A stretch of 61,890 bases of DNA from Oscillospiraceae bacterium (GTDB taxonomy: Bacteria > Bacillota > Clostridia > Saccharofermentanales > Saccharofermentanaceae): positions 1 through 61,890 of the forward strand of contig CADAKH010000016.1 in NCBI GenBank assembly GCA_902788505.1, in the 5' to 3' direction. The position numbers were made by a program, and so were the translations under genes. This document shows positions 35,117 through 45,014 of this stretch, piece after piece (the first letter of the stretch is position 1; every line of letters begins with the position of its first letter). The notes below the pieces were generated by a model, which worked only from the letters and a program-made list of their open reading frames with translations, had not been told where the DNA came from and searched no databases.

Positions 35117-36145
35117 TTGAGAATAGGTAAACTTACAGACGAGCAGTTGGAATCTCTTGTCTTATCAAGACTGCCTCAGTTATCCAGTAAAACGCTTTCC
35201 GGTGCCGGAATAGGTGCAGACTGCGCCTGGCTTAAGACCGGTGAGAATCTTCTTGTCACATCTTCCGACCCGATCACGGCTGGCGGCAGTGAGTCCGGAA
35301 CTCTTGCCATTCATGTTTCATGTAATGATATAGCGGCATGCGGAGTACAGCCGACAGGAATCCTCATTGTTATAATTGCTCCGCCTAATGCGACGGAAGA
35401 AGAGATAAGTTCCATTGTTGATCAGGCAAGCCGTGAAGCCGGCAGGCTTGGTGTTGATATTGTCGGCGGCCATACGGAAGTATCTGACTGTGTTAACAGA
35501 TTTGTAGTGATATCCACGGCTTTCGGTGTTGTTGAGAAGGGAAGTCCTGTACCGTTAGGACATGCTCTTCCAGGAGATAAACTCATTATCACCAAGACCG
35601 GAGCAATCGAAGGAAGCTTTATTGCTGCCAATGAGCATTCAGATAAGCTGGAAGGCAAAGTATCTCCCGAAGTTATAAGGGAAGCCAAAACCTATGGTGA
35701 ATTGATCTCGGTAGTAAAGGAAGGAACTGTTTTAGGACCTTTGGCAATGTCAGACGGTTCTTTGCGCGAAGACAGATTTGCGAGATCCTGCGTTAACCTT
35801 ATGCACGATGTCACCGAAGGCGGTGTAGAGGGCGCTGCTTTTGAGATGGCAGACTTTTCGAAGGCTGGTGTTACGCTTGACCAGAGACTGGTCCCTTTTA
35901 CTGACTGTTCAAAGGCAATTTGCGATGCTTTGGGACTTGATCCGTTCAGGCTCATTTCTTCAGGTGCGCTTATGATAGCTTCGTCTGAACCTGACAAGGT
36001 CATTAAGGCTTTGGAAGAACAGGGCATAAGAGCTACTGTCATCGGAGAGTTCACTGATGCCTCTGAAGGCGCCAGGACAATTGGTCTTGATGGTGTCATA
36101 AGACCAATGCCGGCTCCTTCTGCTGATGAGATCTACAAGATCTGA
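35117..36145 (+). CDS. AIR-synthase-related (PurM/HypE/ThiL fold) protein
   Basis: 342 residues with the two-domain PurM/HypE fold: GAGIGADCAWL near the N-terminus, TSSDPITAGG (metal/ATP site), CNDIAACGVQPTG, VGGHTEV and MHDVTEGGVEGAAFEM. It resembles HypE-like proteins but lacks the C-terminal Cys motif that HypE needs for cyanide-ligand synthesis, and no hydrogenase genes are nearby. The start is TTG 35117 with AGGAGG at 35106-35111. It follows thiI by 27 bp, so it may be in the same unit. Substrate unknown. Confidence 0.75.
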   Translation: MRIGKLTDEQLESLVLSRLPQLSSKTLSGAGIGADCAWLKTGENLLVTSSDPITAGGSESGTLAIHVSCNDIAACGVQPTGILIVIIAPPNATEEEISSIVDQASREAGRLGVDIVGGHTEVSDCVNRFVVISTAFGVVEKGSPVPLGHALPGDKLIITKTGAIEGSFIAANEHSDKLEGKVSPEVIREAKTYGELISVVKEGTVLGPLAMSDGSLREDRFARSCVNLMHDVTEGGVEGAAFEMADFSKAGVTLDQRLVPFTDCSKAICDALGLDPFRLISSGALMIASSEPDKVIKALEEQGIRATVIGEFTDASEGARTIGLDGVIRPMPAPSADEIYKI

Positions 36146-36166
36146 AGTCCCTCAGGTGATTTTTTA

Positions 36167-36259
36167 CCGAAAAACCAAGCGAAAACATAGATAAAATCTA
36201 TGCACGAAATATACTTCTTTATATCCTTTTTCGGCTTGATTGAACTTGACCCTTATAAT
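36167..36259 (+). promoter_or_regulatory. glyA upstream region: nested inverted repeats and a -10 element
   Basis: An outer pair, CCGAAAAA (36167-36174) and TTTTTCGG (36227-36234), encloses a perfect CATAGAT-AAA-ATCTATG hairpin (36186-36202). TATAAT follows at 36254-36259 with no convincing -35, suggesting an activator or an upstream read-through transcript. The ATG of glyA is 44 bp further on. It could be a terminator remnant of the preceding unit or an operator; no riboswitch was recognised. Confidence 0.4.
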
Positions 36260-36302
36260 AAAATATTACGCGTTGATTATTACCCCATCAGGAGGATTAT
36301 AT

Positions 36303-37544
36303 ATGTACGACCACATTAAGGCTGAGGATTCTGAAGTCTATTCCGCAATAATGCAGGAGATCGGACGTCAGAGAAACAAGATCGAGCTTATCGCATCCGA
36401 GAACATGGTATCTGAGGCAGTTCTTGAAGCTGCAGGATCACCTCTCACAAATAAGTACGCTGAGGGTTATCCGGGAAAGCGTTATTACGGCGGATGCGAG
36501 TATGTGGATATCGTAGAGCAGCTCGCTATCGACAGAGCTAAGCAGCTTTTCGGCGCAGAGCATGTTAATGTACAGCCCCATTCCGGTGCTCAGGCAAATA
36601 CTGCAGTTTACTTTGCTATCCTTGAACCCGGTGATACTATCCTCGGACTTGACCTCTCACACGGCGGTCACTTAACACACGGTATGAAGATCAACGTATC
36701 CGGCAGAACATATCATTCCGAGTTCTACCAGGTAGATGAGAAGACACAGATGCTCGATTACGATGCAATCAGAGCAAAGGCGCTTGAGTGCAAGCCTAAG
36801 GTAATCGTTGCAGGTGCTTCAGCATACCCTAGGATCATTGATTTCAAGAAGTTCAGAGAGATTGCTGATGAAGTTGGTGCTTATCTCTTCGTAGATATGG
36901 CTCACATTGCAGGACTTGTTGCTGCAGGACTTCACCCCAATCCGGTTCCGTATGCTGATTTCGTTACAACAACAACTCACAAGACATTGAGAGGACCCCG
37001 TGGCGGTATCATCATGTGTAAGGAGGAATACGCCAAGAAGATCAATTCCGCAGTATTCCCCGGACAGCAGGGTGGTCCTCTCATGCACATCATCGCTGCT
37101 AAGGCAGTTGCTTTCAAGGAAGCTCTTTCACCTGAGTTCAGAGCATATGCTGAGCAGATCGTAAAGAATGCAAAGGCAATGAGCGAGGCTCTCTTAAGCA
37201 GAGGCGTTAACCTTGTTTCCGGAGGTACAGACAATCACCTTATGCTTATCGATCTGAGAGGCACAGGTGTTACAGGTGCTATGCTCCAGGAGCGTCTTGA
37301 TGATGTAAATATCACTGCAAACAAGAATACAATTCCTTTCGATCCCGAGAAGCCGACCGTTACATCCGGTGTACGTATCGGTACTCCTGCTGCTACAACA
37401 AGAGGTTTCAAGGAAGAGGATTTCGTTGAAGTTGCAAACATCATTGCTGACTGCATCTTCGATTACGATAACAAGAAGGAAGAGTCTATCAAGAGAGTTA
37501 AGGTTCTTACAGATAAGTATCCTGTATATCCTGATATCGTTTGA
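36303..37544 (+). CDS. glyA: serine hydroxymethyltransferase
   Basis: 413 residues, usual length. PLP enzyme converting serine and tetrahydrofolate to glycine and 5,10-methylene-THF. Motifs: ELIASEN near the N-terminus, [36 protein letters not shown] and the PLP lysine in [13 protein letters not shown] (about 226). The start is ATG 36303 with AGGAGG at 36290-36295; the longer open frame from 36240 adds 21 unrelated residues without a ribosome site. Confidence 0.97.
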   Translation: MYDHIKAEDSEVYSAIMQEIGRQRNKIELIASENMVSEAVLEAAGSPLTNKYAEGYPGKRYYGGCEYVDIVEQLAIDRAKQLFGAEHVNVQPHSGAQANTAVYFAILEPGDTILGLDLSHGGHLTHGMKINVSGRTYHSEFYQVDEKTQMLDYDAIRAKALECKPKVIVAGASAYPRIIDFKKFREIADEVGAYLFVDMAHIAGLVAAGLHPNPVPYADFVTTTTHKTLRGPRGGIIMCKEEYAKKINSAVFPGQQGGPLMHIIAAKAVAFKEALSPEFRAYAEQIVKNAKAMSEALLSRGVNLVSGGTDNHLMLIDLRGTGVTGAMLQERLDDVNITANKNTIPFDPEKPTVTSGVRIGTPAATTRGFKEEDFVEVANIIADCIFDYDNKKEESIKRVKVLTDKYPVYPDIV

Positions 37545-37577
37545 TCCGCTTTTTAGCTGATACTCGAAGTCTCTAAT

Positions 37578-38879
37578 ATGGAAGATAACAAACCGCTTGC
37601 TTACAGAATGTCTCCGATGACTCTTGATGAGTATGCGGGGCAGGAGCATATTATCGGCAAAGGTAAGATGCTCAGACGAATGATCGAGGCAGACAGACTG
37701 TCTTCGATCATTTTGTTCGGGCCGCCCGGAGTAGGTAAGACTGCACTTGCGCGCGTTATCGCCAACTCCACCAGTTCCAGATTCGAGCAGCTTAATGCTG
37801 TTACGGCAGGCGTTTCAGACATTAAGAAGGTTGTATCCGATGCATCCAATCCGCTTCTTTCGGAAGGAAGGAAGACGGTCCTTTTCATCGATGAGATCCA
37901 CAGGTTCAATAAGCTCCAGCAGGATGCTCTTCTGCCTTATGTTGAAGACGGTACGGTTATCCTGATCGGTGCTACGACAGAGAACCCGTTCTTTGAAGTC
38001 AATAAGGCTTTGGTATCCAGATCCACTGTATGCCAGTTAAAACCGCTGGAAGCAAAGGATATCGTTAAGATTCTCAGAAATGCTCTCAGTAATAAGGACA
38101 GAGGCTTCGGTACGATGGATGTCCGTGTTTCTGATGAGACTTTGGTCAAGATTGCTGAGACATCCAACGGCGATGCAAGATCGGCTTTAAACAGCATTGA
38201 ACTGGCAGTTATTACCACTCCGCCTTCATCTGACGGTTCGATCGTAATTACGGATGAAGTCATGAAGGAGTGTATCCAGACCAAGACAGTCCTTTTCGAT
38301 AAAGATGGTGAATATCACTACGACAACATAAGCGCTATGATCAAGTCCATGAGAGGATCTGATCCTGATGCTGCTGTTTTATATCTTGCCAGGGCGCTTG
38401 CTGCCGGTGAAGATATTGAATTCCTGGCCAGAAGGATCATGATATGCGCCGCAGAAGATGTCGGAATGGCGAATCCAAATGCTCTGCTCGTTGCTGTTTC
38501 AGCATATGAATGCGCAAGGGCAGTAGGTATGCCTGAAGCCAGGATTCCGTTGGCTGAAGCTGCAATCATGGTTGCCACTTCACCTAAGTCCAATGCGGCA
38601 TATCTGGCTATCGGAAGTGCTATGAATGATGTGAATAATACTGATACCGGTGTTGTTCCGATGCACCTTAGAAATGCTCCTGCCAAGGGAATGGAAGATC
38701 TCGGATACAGCGTTGGATATAAGTATCCGCATGATTTCCCGGGCCATATCACCAGACAGCAGTATATGACAGATAAAACGCTTGGGAAGAAATACTATGA
38801 GCCAACAGATATCGGTTATGAACGCAAGGTTTCCGAGTATCTTGATTATGTGAAGAAGATGACGGATCAGGAGAAGTAA
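37578..38879 (+). CDS. rarA: replication-associated recombination protein RarA (MgsA)
   Basis: 433 residues. AAA+ ATPase related to clamp loaders that acts at stalled forks. DEYAGQEHIIG at the start, Walker A GPPGVGKT (about 48-55), Walker B LFIDEIHRFNK, sensor 1 GATTENP, NGDARSALN, and the tetramerisation C-terminus with AEDVGMANP and YKYPHDFPGH. No clear ribosome site precedes the ATG, but the N-terminus fits the family. It ends 1 bp before the next gene. Confidence 0.94.
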   Translation: MEDNKPLAYRMSPMTLDEYAGQEHIIGKGKMLRRMIEADRLSSIILFGPPGVGKTALARVIANSTSSRFEQLNAVTAGVSDIKKVVSDASNPLLSEGRKTVLFIDEIHRFNKLQQDALLPYVEDGTVILIGATTENPFFEVNKALVSRSTVCQLKPLEAKDIVKILRNALSNKDRGFGTMDVRVSDETLVKIAETSNGDARSALNSIELAVITTPPSSDGSIVITDEVMKECIQTKTVLFDKDGEYHYDNISAMIKSMRGSDPDAAVLYLARALAAGEDIEFLARRIMICAAEDVGMANPNALLVAVSAYECARAVGMPEARIPLAEAAIMVATSPKSNAAYLAIGSAMNDVNNTDTGVVPMHLRNAPAKGMEDLGYSVGYKYPHDFPGHITRQQYMTDKTLGKKYYEPTDIGYERKVSEYLDYVKKMTDQEK

Positions 38880-38880
38880 T

Positions 38881-39420
38881 ATGCGTAAAGTTCTTGCTTT
38901 TATCATGTTAATGGTTTTTTCGGTTTTCTCTTTTGCCGGCTGCAGTAAACCTTCTCAGGAAATAGGTCCTGAGGCACCGGTTACGATGGAGCAGGTCAAT
39001 ACGGATGGCCAATACGTTGCCCGTGCTTATATCGAATCGTTGTTTACTGATAACAGGGCTATGTTTGAAAAGTGTTATCCGGAAGGATTTCTCGATAAGC
39101 TTGGCAGAGCTTCGAATTCCGACCTTTATGATCAATACAGAAGTGTTATGAATATAAACTCGACTGTTTTGGGAACTGCTTCAGCCGGGCACAAAGATTA
39201 CACGATGGAAAACGGTTTTGACGAGGCAGGGATGAGAGCAAGCATCTGCATGATCACCGGACTTGATTATTCCGCAGTTGGTCTTATTCAGATACAAAAG
39301 GTAAAGGTGTTTTTCAGCAATGGTCAGGAGAGCATGGCTTCTGATTTTATCTATATTGTATTCGAGTCAAACGGATCCTGGTATATGCTTGAAAGCTATC
39401 AGTCTGATGCGGAGTTCTGA
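38881..39420 (+). CDS. putative lipoprotein, unknown function
   Basis: 179 residues. Signal peptide with lipobox FAGC (Cys20), so it should be lipidated and face outside. The mature part has no recognised domain; the pattern AYIESLFTDNRAMFEKCYPEGF and SDFIYIVFESNGSWYMLESY resembles small NTF2/DUF4878-like lipoproteins, but this is weak. It sits between rarA and dtd with 1-2 bp gaps, so is cotranscribed with them. GGAG in the end of rarA serves as ribosome site. Confidence 0.75.
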   Translation: MRKVLAFIMLMVFSVFSFAGCSKPSQEIGPEAPVTMEQVNTDGQYVARAYIESLFTDNRAMFEKCYPEGFLDKLGRASNSDLYDQYRSVMNINSTVLGTASAGHKDYTMENGFDEAGMRASICMITGLDYSAVGLIQIQKVKVFFSNGQESMASDFIYIVFESNGSWYMLESYQSDAEF

Positions 39421-39422
39421 TC

Positions 39423-39869
39423 ATGAGATTTTGCATTCAGGTTGTTAAAGAAGCGACAGTTGATATAGAAGGCGTAAGAAAGTCTTCTATTGGCCCCGGT
39501 ATGCTGGTTTTGTGCGGTATCGGTAAAGAAGATGATGAGACGGTGGCCGATAAGATGATCGCCAAGCTTCTCAAGATGCGCATTTTCTCTGACATTAACG
39601 GAAAGACCAATTTAAGCATTTCCGATATTGACGGTGAGATCTTACTGGTTTCCCAGTTTACTCTTTATGCTGACTGCAAACATGGCAACAGGCCTTCATT
39701 TACTGACAGCATGGGCCCTCAAAGAGCGGAAGAGATCTATAACTATATCGCTGATTCCATAAGGCCACAGGTAAAAGCTCTTGGTACAGGTGTTTTCGGT
39801 GCAGATATGCAGGTGAGCCTTATAAATGACGGGCCTTTTACCGTAATACTCGATTCTGCGGCCATTTAA
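39423..39869 (+). CDS. dtd: D-aminoacyl-tRNA deacylase
   Basis: 148 residues, usual DTD length. Removes D-amino acids (and glycine from tRNA-Ala) from mischarged tRNA. Motifs: N-terminal MRFCIQVVKEATV, LLVSQFTLYADCKHGNRPSF with the catalytic-site SQFTLY, and NDGPFTVILDS with the cross-subunit Gly-Pro motif. It lies 2 bp after the lipoprotein gene. Confidence 0.94.
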   Translation: MRFCIQVVKEATVDIEGVRKSSIGPGMLVLCGIGKEDDETVADKMIAKLLKMRIFSDINGKTNLSISDIDGEILLVSQFTLYADCKHGNRPSFTDSMGPQRAEEIYNYIADSIRPQVKALGTGVFGADMQVSLINDGPFTVILDSAAI

Positions 39870-39931
39870 CGCTTTATTCTTATATTTGAGCCTAATTTAT
39901 CACCATTTTGAAATATTTATATATATATTAT

Positions 39932-39959
39932 TTGTTAAAATGGCAGGTAGTGATAAAAT
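39932..39959 (+). promoter_or_regulatory. putative sigma-A promoter for clpX
   Basis: TTGTTA (39932-39937), 16-bp spacer, TAAAAT (39954-39959), in an AT-rich gap of 127 bp. No CtsR- or HrcA-type operator was recognised. Confidence 0.5.
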
Positions 39960-39996
39960 ATCATGACTAAAAATATCGTTTTTTAGGAGATTGTTG

Positions 39997-41325
39997 ATGG
40001 CTAATTCTAAGAATGGCAATTACGGCGGTGACTCAAGAGAGGTCTTGAGCTGTTCTTTCTGCGGTAAGTCCGAGTATGAAGTTCCAAGACTTTTCTCAGG
40101 TGTTAACTGCTATATCTGCATTGATTGTATCAGGACCGCATATGGCATCGTTGCCGAAGAAGAGAAAGTAAATAAAAAGCGCAAGATGCGTTCTATCAAG
40201 CCTAAGAAGCTTGTCACCCCTCATGAGATCAAGGAGAAGCTTGATTCTTATGTTATAGGTCAGGACGATGCTAAGATCGCACTTTCTGTTGCCGTCTATA
40301 ATCATTACAAGAGAGTTTATTCGGATCTTCCGGCTGACGATACGGAGATCTCCAAGAGCAATATCCTTTTGCTTGGACCTACCGGTTCAGGTAAGACTCT
40401 TTTGGCTCAGACACTTGCAAGGATCCTCAATGTTCCTTTTGCAGTAGCTGATGCGACAAGCCTTACTCAGGCAGGTTACGTTGGCGAAGATGTCGAGAAT
40501 ATCCTTTTAAAGCTCATCATTGCTGCTGATTATGATATTGAGAGAGCTCAGACAGGTATCGTATATATCGATGAGATCGACAAGATCACAAAGAAGTCCG
40601 AGAATGTCTCTATCACACGTGATGTATCAGGTGAGGGTGTTCAGCAGGCATTGCTCAAGATCCTTGAGAGTACTGTTGCAAATGTTCCTCCTAAGGGCGG
40701 CAGAAAGCATCCTAACGAGGAGTGCATCAAGATCGATACGACTAATATCCTTTTCATCGTAGGCGGTGCTTTTGACGGCCTCGATGAGATAATCGCACAG
40801 AGAGTAGAGCAGAAGCAGTATGGTTTCGGTGCTGAAGTTCAGTCAAAGAAGGACAGAAACAGCGGTTTCTATTTCCACGATGTTAAGCCTGATGACCTTA
40901 TGAAGTTCGGTCTTATCCCTGAATTTATCGGTCGTCTTCCGGTTACGGTAGCTCTTGATAAGCTTGATGCCGATGCTCTTGTAAGAGTTCTTACAGAACC
41001 CAGGAATGCAATCATCAAGCAGTACAAGAAGATGCTCAAGATGGACGATGTTGAACTTGTTTTTGAAGAAGATGCTATCAGAGCTATAGCTGACAGAGCT
41101 ATCGAGCAGAATACAGGCGCAAGAGGATTAAGATCCATCATCGAAGAAGCAATGAGAGATGTTATGTACAACATTCCTTCCGAGAAAGATGTTAAGGAAT
41201 GCATCATCAAGAAAGAGTGCATCGTCGAAGGAAAGCAGCCGGTTCTCATTTACAAGAACGGCACTTCCGAGAAGAACTATGGTGAAGCAAATGCTGCTAA
41301 CGGTGCAGCTTTGGGCGTAAGCTGA
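39997..41325 (+). CDS. clpX: ATP-dependent Clp protease ATP-binding subunit ClpX
   Basis: 442 residues. AAA+ unfoldase that feeds ClpP. N-terminal C4 zinc finger (CSFC...CYICIDC, about 18-46), Walker A GPTGSGKT (about 127-134), Walker [10 protein letters not shown], pore and sensor regions, and the IGF-type ClpP loop represented by KQYGFG. The start is ATG 39997 with AGGAGA six bases upstream; two in-frame TTG codons just before it are less likely. clpP and tig are not adjacent, unlike the common tig-clpP-clpX order. Confidence 0.95.
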   Translation: MANSKNGNYGGDSREVLSCSFCGKSEYEVPRLFSGVNCYICIDCIRTAYGIVAEEEKVNKKRKMRSIKPKKLVTPHEIKEKLDSYVIGQDDAKIALSVAVYNHYKRVYSDLPADDTEISKSNILLLGPTGSGKTLLAQTLARILNVPFAVADATSLTQAGYVGEDVENILLKLIIAADYDIERAQTGIVYIDEIDKITKKSENVSITRDVSGEGVQQALLKILESTVANVPPKGGRKHPNEECIKIDTTNILFIVGGAFDGLDEIIAQRVEQKQYGFGAEVQSKKDRNSGFYFHDVKPDDLMKFGLIPEFIGRLPVTVALDKLDADALVRVLTEPRNAIIKQYKKMLKMDDVELVFEEDAIRAIADRAIEQNTGARGLRSIIEEAMRDVMYNIPSEKDVKECIIKKECIVEGKQPVLIYKNGTSEKNYGEANAANGAALGVS

Positions 41326-41365
41326 TCTAATTATACGAACAGATTGATAAAGGAGGGTAAAGGCT

Positions 41366-42322
41366 ATGGCAGAATCTTATAACATTTGTCTGGATATCGG
41401 TGGAACCAAAGTTCTTGGTGTTGTTTTCAATTCCAAGAAAGAGATTGTTTTCAGACTCAAAAAGAAGACAAAGTCAGGCGGAGATTCATCTGATAACATC
41501 GAACAGCTCATTATTAACGTGGTCAAAGAGCTTATCGATGCTTCAGGAATCAAGGCTGATAAGATCCATGCCATCTCTGCAGGAGCTCCCGGAGTTATCA
41601 ACCAGGAGACCGGAGTTGTTCTTTTCTCGCCCAACCTTCCCTGGAGAAATTACAACATAAAGAAACCTATCGAAAAGGAATTTGGATGTCCTTTTTATAT
41701 CGGAAACGATGTTAATGTCGGCGTGCTTGGTGAATATAAGTACGGCGCTGCCAAGGGCTATAAGAATGTTGTCGGATTATTTGTCGGTACCGGTATGGGC
41801 GGCGGCCTCATACTTAATGGTGAACTTTTCACGGGCAATCAGTTCAAGGCTGCAGAATACGGTCACATGATCCTTGATCCTGAGGGCCCTTTGTGCAACT
41901 GCGGACAGAGAGGATGCCTTGAGGCATTTTCGAGCAAGCAGGGTATGTCTGCTTATATCAGACAGCAGGTCTCCAGAGGTAGAAAGACTTCTATGGCTGA
42001 AGCCGTGGAAGGCGGTGTGTTTAAGTCCAAGGCGCTTAAAAATGCTTTGGCTGAAGGTGACAGTGTTGCTATTGAAGCAGTTAATCGTGCCTGCCATTAC
42101 CTGGCAATAGCATCCGGAAACCTTGTTAATACATTCAGCCCTGATGTTGTTGTATATGGCGGCGGTGTTATCGAGGCAGTAGGTGATATCTTCCTTGAGA
42201 AGATCCTGTCAGAAGTTGACAGATACTGCATGCCTTCGATCAGAGAAACAGTTGATTTCAAGAAAGCGGCTTTAGGAGATGATTCCATCCTCTACGGTGC
42301 GCTCTCAATGATAAAGAAGTAA
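41366..42322 (+). CDS. ROK-family glucokinase
   Basis: 318 residues. ATP-binding DIGGTK at the N-terminus (about 10-15), catalytic region GNDVNVGVLGE (Asp base), VGTGMGGGLI and the ROK zinc site CNCGQRGCLEAF (about 178-189). Likely phosphorylates glucose released from oligosaccharides; a different hexose cannot be excluded. No N-terminal helix-turn-helix, so it is a kinase rather than a ROK repressor. AGGAGGG precedes the ATG by about 8 bp. Lies between clpX and valS. Confidence 0.87.
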   Translation: MAESYNICLDIGGTKVLGVVFNSKKEIVFRLKKKTKSGGDSSDNIEQLIINVVKELIDASGIKADKIHAISAGAPGVINQETGVVLFSPNLPWRNYNIKKPIEKEFGCPFYIGNDVNVGVLGEYKYGAAKGYKNVVGLFVGTGMGGGLILNGELFTGNQFKAAEYGHMILDPEGPLCNCGQRGCLEAFSSKQGMSAYIRQQVSRGRKTSMAEAVEGGVFKSKALKNALAEGDSVAIEAVNRACHYLAIASGNLVNTFSPDVVVYGGGVIEAVGDIFLEKILSEVDRYCMPSIRETVDFKKAALGDDSILYGALSMIKK

Positions 42323-42343
42323 GAGAGGATATCAGATTTAGTT

Positions 42344-44998
42344 ATGGCAAGAATTGATTCGATCAGTAAAGCTTTTGATCCGAATGAAGCCGAGAGCAGG
42401 CTTTATGAGAAGTGGACAAACAGCGGCTATTTTAAGCCCAAGGCGGGCAAGAAGGGAAAGAAGTTCTCTATCGTGATGCCTCCGCCGAACATTACAGGCC
42501 AGCTTCACATGGGTCATGCTTTGGATAATACATTGCAGGATACCCTCACAAGATATAAGAGAATGTCAGGCTACGAGACTTTATGGGTACCCGGTACTGA
42601 CCATGCTTCAATCGCTACAGAGGCCAGGATCGTTGCAACCATGCGTGAGGAAGGTCTCACAAAGGATGATCTCGGACGTGACAAGTTCCTTGAAAGAGCT
42701 TGGGCATGGAAGGAACAGTACGGCGGAAGGATCGTTGAGCAGCTTAAGAAGATAGGATCTTCCTGCGACTGGTCACACGAGCGCTTCACTATGGACGAAG
42801 GCTGCTCCGAAGCCGTAAAGGAAGTATTCGTTAAGTACTACAATCAGGGCCTGATCTACAGAGGTGAGAGAATCATCAACTGGTGCCCACATTGCCTTAC
42901 ATCTATCTCCAATGCGGAAGTTGACTATGCTGATCAGGCCGGTCATTTTTGGCATCTTAGATATCCTTTTGAAGACGGTTCAGGATATATCGATCTTGCT
43001 ACTACAAGACCTGAGACTCTCCTTGGCGATACAGCTGTTGCAGTTAACCCTAAGGACGAGAGATATAAGGATGTTGTTGGCAAGATGCTTATTCTGCCTC
43101 TTGTCGGCCGTAAGATCCCTGTTATCGCGGATGATTATGTTGATATCGAATTCGGTACCGGTGCCGTAAAGATCACTCCTGCGCATGACCCTAACGACTT
43201 CGAAGTAGGTCAGCGTCACGGTCTTGAGGTAATCACAGTTCTTACAGAAGATGCAAAGATCACTGAAGATTATCCGAAGTATGCCGGCATGGACAGATAC
43301 GAAGCCAGAGAAGCTATCGTTAAGGATCTCGAAGAGGGCGGATTCCTTACAGAGATCGAAGACTATTCTCATAATGTCGGTACATGCTACAGATGCGGTA
43401 CTACTATTGAGCCCCGTGTATCTCTCCAGTGGTTCGTAAAGATGGAAGAGCTCGCAAAGCCCGCGATCGAGGCAGTCAGAAATGGCTCCATCAGATTCGT
43501 ACCTGACAGATTTTCCAAGAACTATTTCAACTGGATGGAGGACATCAGAGACTGGTGTATTTCCAGACAGCTCTGGTGGGGTCACAGAATCCCAGCATTC
43601 TACTGTGATGACTGCGGCGAGTTAGTCGTTACAAAGGAATCTTCCTGCACTTGCCCTAAGTGCGGTAAGGAGATGCGTCAGGATCCTGATACTCTCGATA
43701 CATGGTTCTCATCAGCACTCTGGCCATTCTCAACACTCGGCTGGCCTGAGAAGACTGAAGATCTTGCAAAATTCTATCCTACAGATACTCTTGTTACGGG
43801 TTATGACATCATCACATTCTGGGTTTCCAGAATGATCGTTGCAGGTCTTGCTCATATGGATGATGTTCCTTTCCGTGATGTTCTTATTCATGGCCTCGTA
43901 AGAGACTCTCAGGGCCGTAAGATGAGTAAGTCTCTGGGCAACGGAATCGATCCTCTTGAAGTTATTGAGCAGAACGGCTGTGATGCATTGAGATTTGCTC
44001 TTGTTACAGGTAATGCTCCGGGAAATGACCAGAGATTCCAGGAAGATAAGATCCTTATGGGACGTAATCTTTCCAACAAGATCTGGAATGCCATGCGATT
44101 CGTTGTCATGAATACGGATGATGACTTCACACCTGATATGGTCGATGAATCGCTCTTTACCACTGAGGATAAGTGGATCCTTACCGAACTTCATAATCTT
44201 ATCAATGAAGCTACCACAAATCTTGATAACTATGAGTTTGGTGTTGCTTTGAGCAAGATCGTTGACTTCCTCTGGGATAACTTCTGTGACTGGTATATCG
44301 AGATCACAAAGAGCAGACTTTATGATAAGGAATGCAAGACAAGAAACAATGCAATCTATCTCCTCAACTATGTATTGAGTGAAGCTATGAAGCTCCTGCA
44401 TCCTTTCATGCCTTTCATTACTGAAGAAGTTTATTCCAATCTAGTAATCTCTGATAAGGCTGAGTCGATTATGATCTCTGACTGGCCTGAAGCTGACAAA
44501 GTATTGGCAAGCAGTGAAGATGCCGAGATGATGAATACTATGATCGATGCGATCAGAGGTATACGCGCTGTCCGTAAGAATATGGATGTTGCTCCTTCAC
44601 GCAAGGCTCACATCATTGTAGTTACAGCTTCAGATAAGATCGCAAAGATGTTTACTGACGGAGAGGGCTTCCTTGAAAGACTCGCATCTGTAAGCAGTCT
44701 TGAGACCAGACAGTCAAAGGAAGGAATTCCTTCTACTGCCGTTACTGCAGTATTCGGCGGAGGAGAGATCTATATTCCTTTGGAAGATCTTATCGATATA
44801 GCAAAAGAGCTTGAAAGACTTGATAAGGAAAAGACAAGACTTGACGGTGAGATCAAGCGTCTTAACGGCAAGCTTTCCAATGAATCGTTTGTTAGCAAGG
44901 CTCCTGCGGCTGTTGTTGAGCAGGAGAGAGCTAAGCTTGCAAAATATGAAGAAATGTATGCTAATCTTTCAGACAGGATAGAGGTTTTGAGCAAATAA
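42344..44998 (+). CDS. valS: valyl-tRNA synthetase
   Basis: 884 residues. Class I synthetase: HMGH (55-58), the editing CP1 domain (about 190-340, TTRPETLLGDTAV), KMSKS at about 526-530, anticodon domain, and a C-terminal coiled-coil arm (about 815-884). A Cys4 pair, CDDCG...CPKCG, at about 425-447 suggests zinc. No T-box leader is visible: only 21 bp separate it from the glucokinase gene, so any control must be upstream of clpX or absent. Confidence 0.97.
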   Translation: MARIDSISKAFDPNEAESRLYEKWTNSGYFKPKAGKKGKKFSIVMPPPNITGQLHMGHALDNTLQDTLTRYKRMSGYETLWVPGTDHASIATEARIVATMREEGLTKDDLGRDKFLERAWAWKEQYGGRIVEQLKKIGSSCDWSHERFTMDEGCSEAVKEVFVKYYNQGLIYRGERIINWCPHCLTSISNAEVDYADQAGHFWHLRYPFEDGSGYIDLATTRPETLLGDTAVAVNPKDERYKDVVGKMLILPLVGRKIPVIADDYVDIEFGTGAVKITPAHDPNDFEVGQRHGLEVITVLTEDAKITEDYPKYAGMDRYEAREAIVKDLEEGGFLTEIEDYSHNVGTCYRCGTTIEPRVSLQWFVKMEELAKPAIEAVRNGSIRFVPDRFSKNYFNWMEDIRDWCISRQLWWGHRIPAFYCDDCGELVVTKESSCTCPKCGKEMRQDPDTLDTWFSSALWPFSTLGWPEKTEDLAKFYPTDTLVTGYDIITFWVSRMIVAGLAHMDDVPFRDVLIHGLVRDSQGRKMSKSLGNGIDPLEVIEQNGCDALRFALVTGNAPGNDQRFQEDKILMGRNLSNKIWNAMRFVVMNTDDDFTPDMVDESLFTTEDKWILTELHNLINEATTNLDNYEFGVALSKIVDFLWDNFCDWYIEITKSRLYDKECKTRNNAIYLLNYVLSEAMKLLHPFMPFITEEVYSNLVISDKAESIMISDWPEADKVLASSEDAEMMNTMIDAIRGIRAVRKNMDVAPSRKAHIIVVTASDKIAKMFTDGEGFLERLASVSSLETRQSKEGIPSTAVTAVFGGGEIYIPLEDLIDIAKELERLDKEKTRLDGEIKRLNGKLSNESFVSKAPAAVVEQERAKLAKYEEMYANLSDRIEVLSK

Positions 44999-45014
44999 TG
45001 AAGGAGGGGTTATT

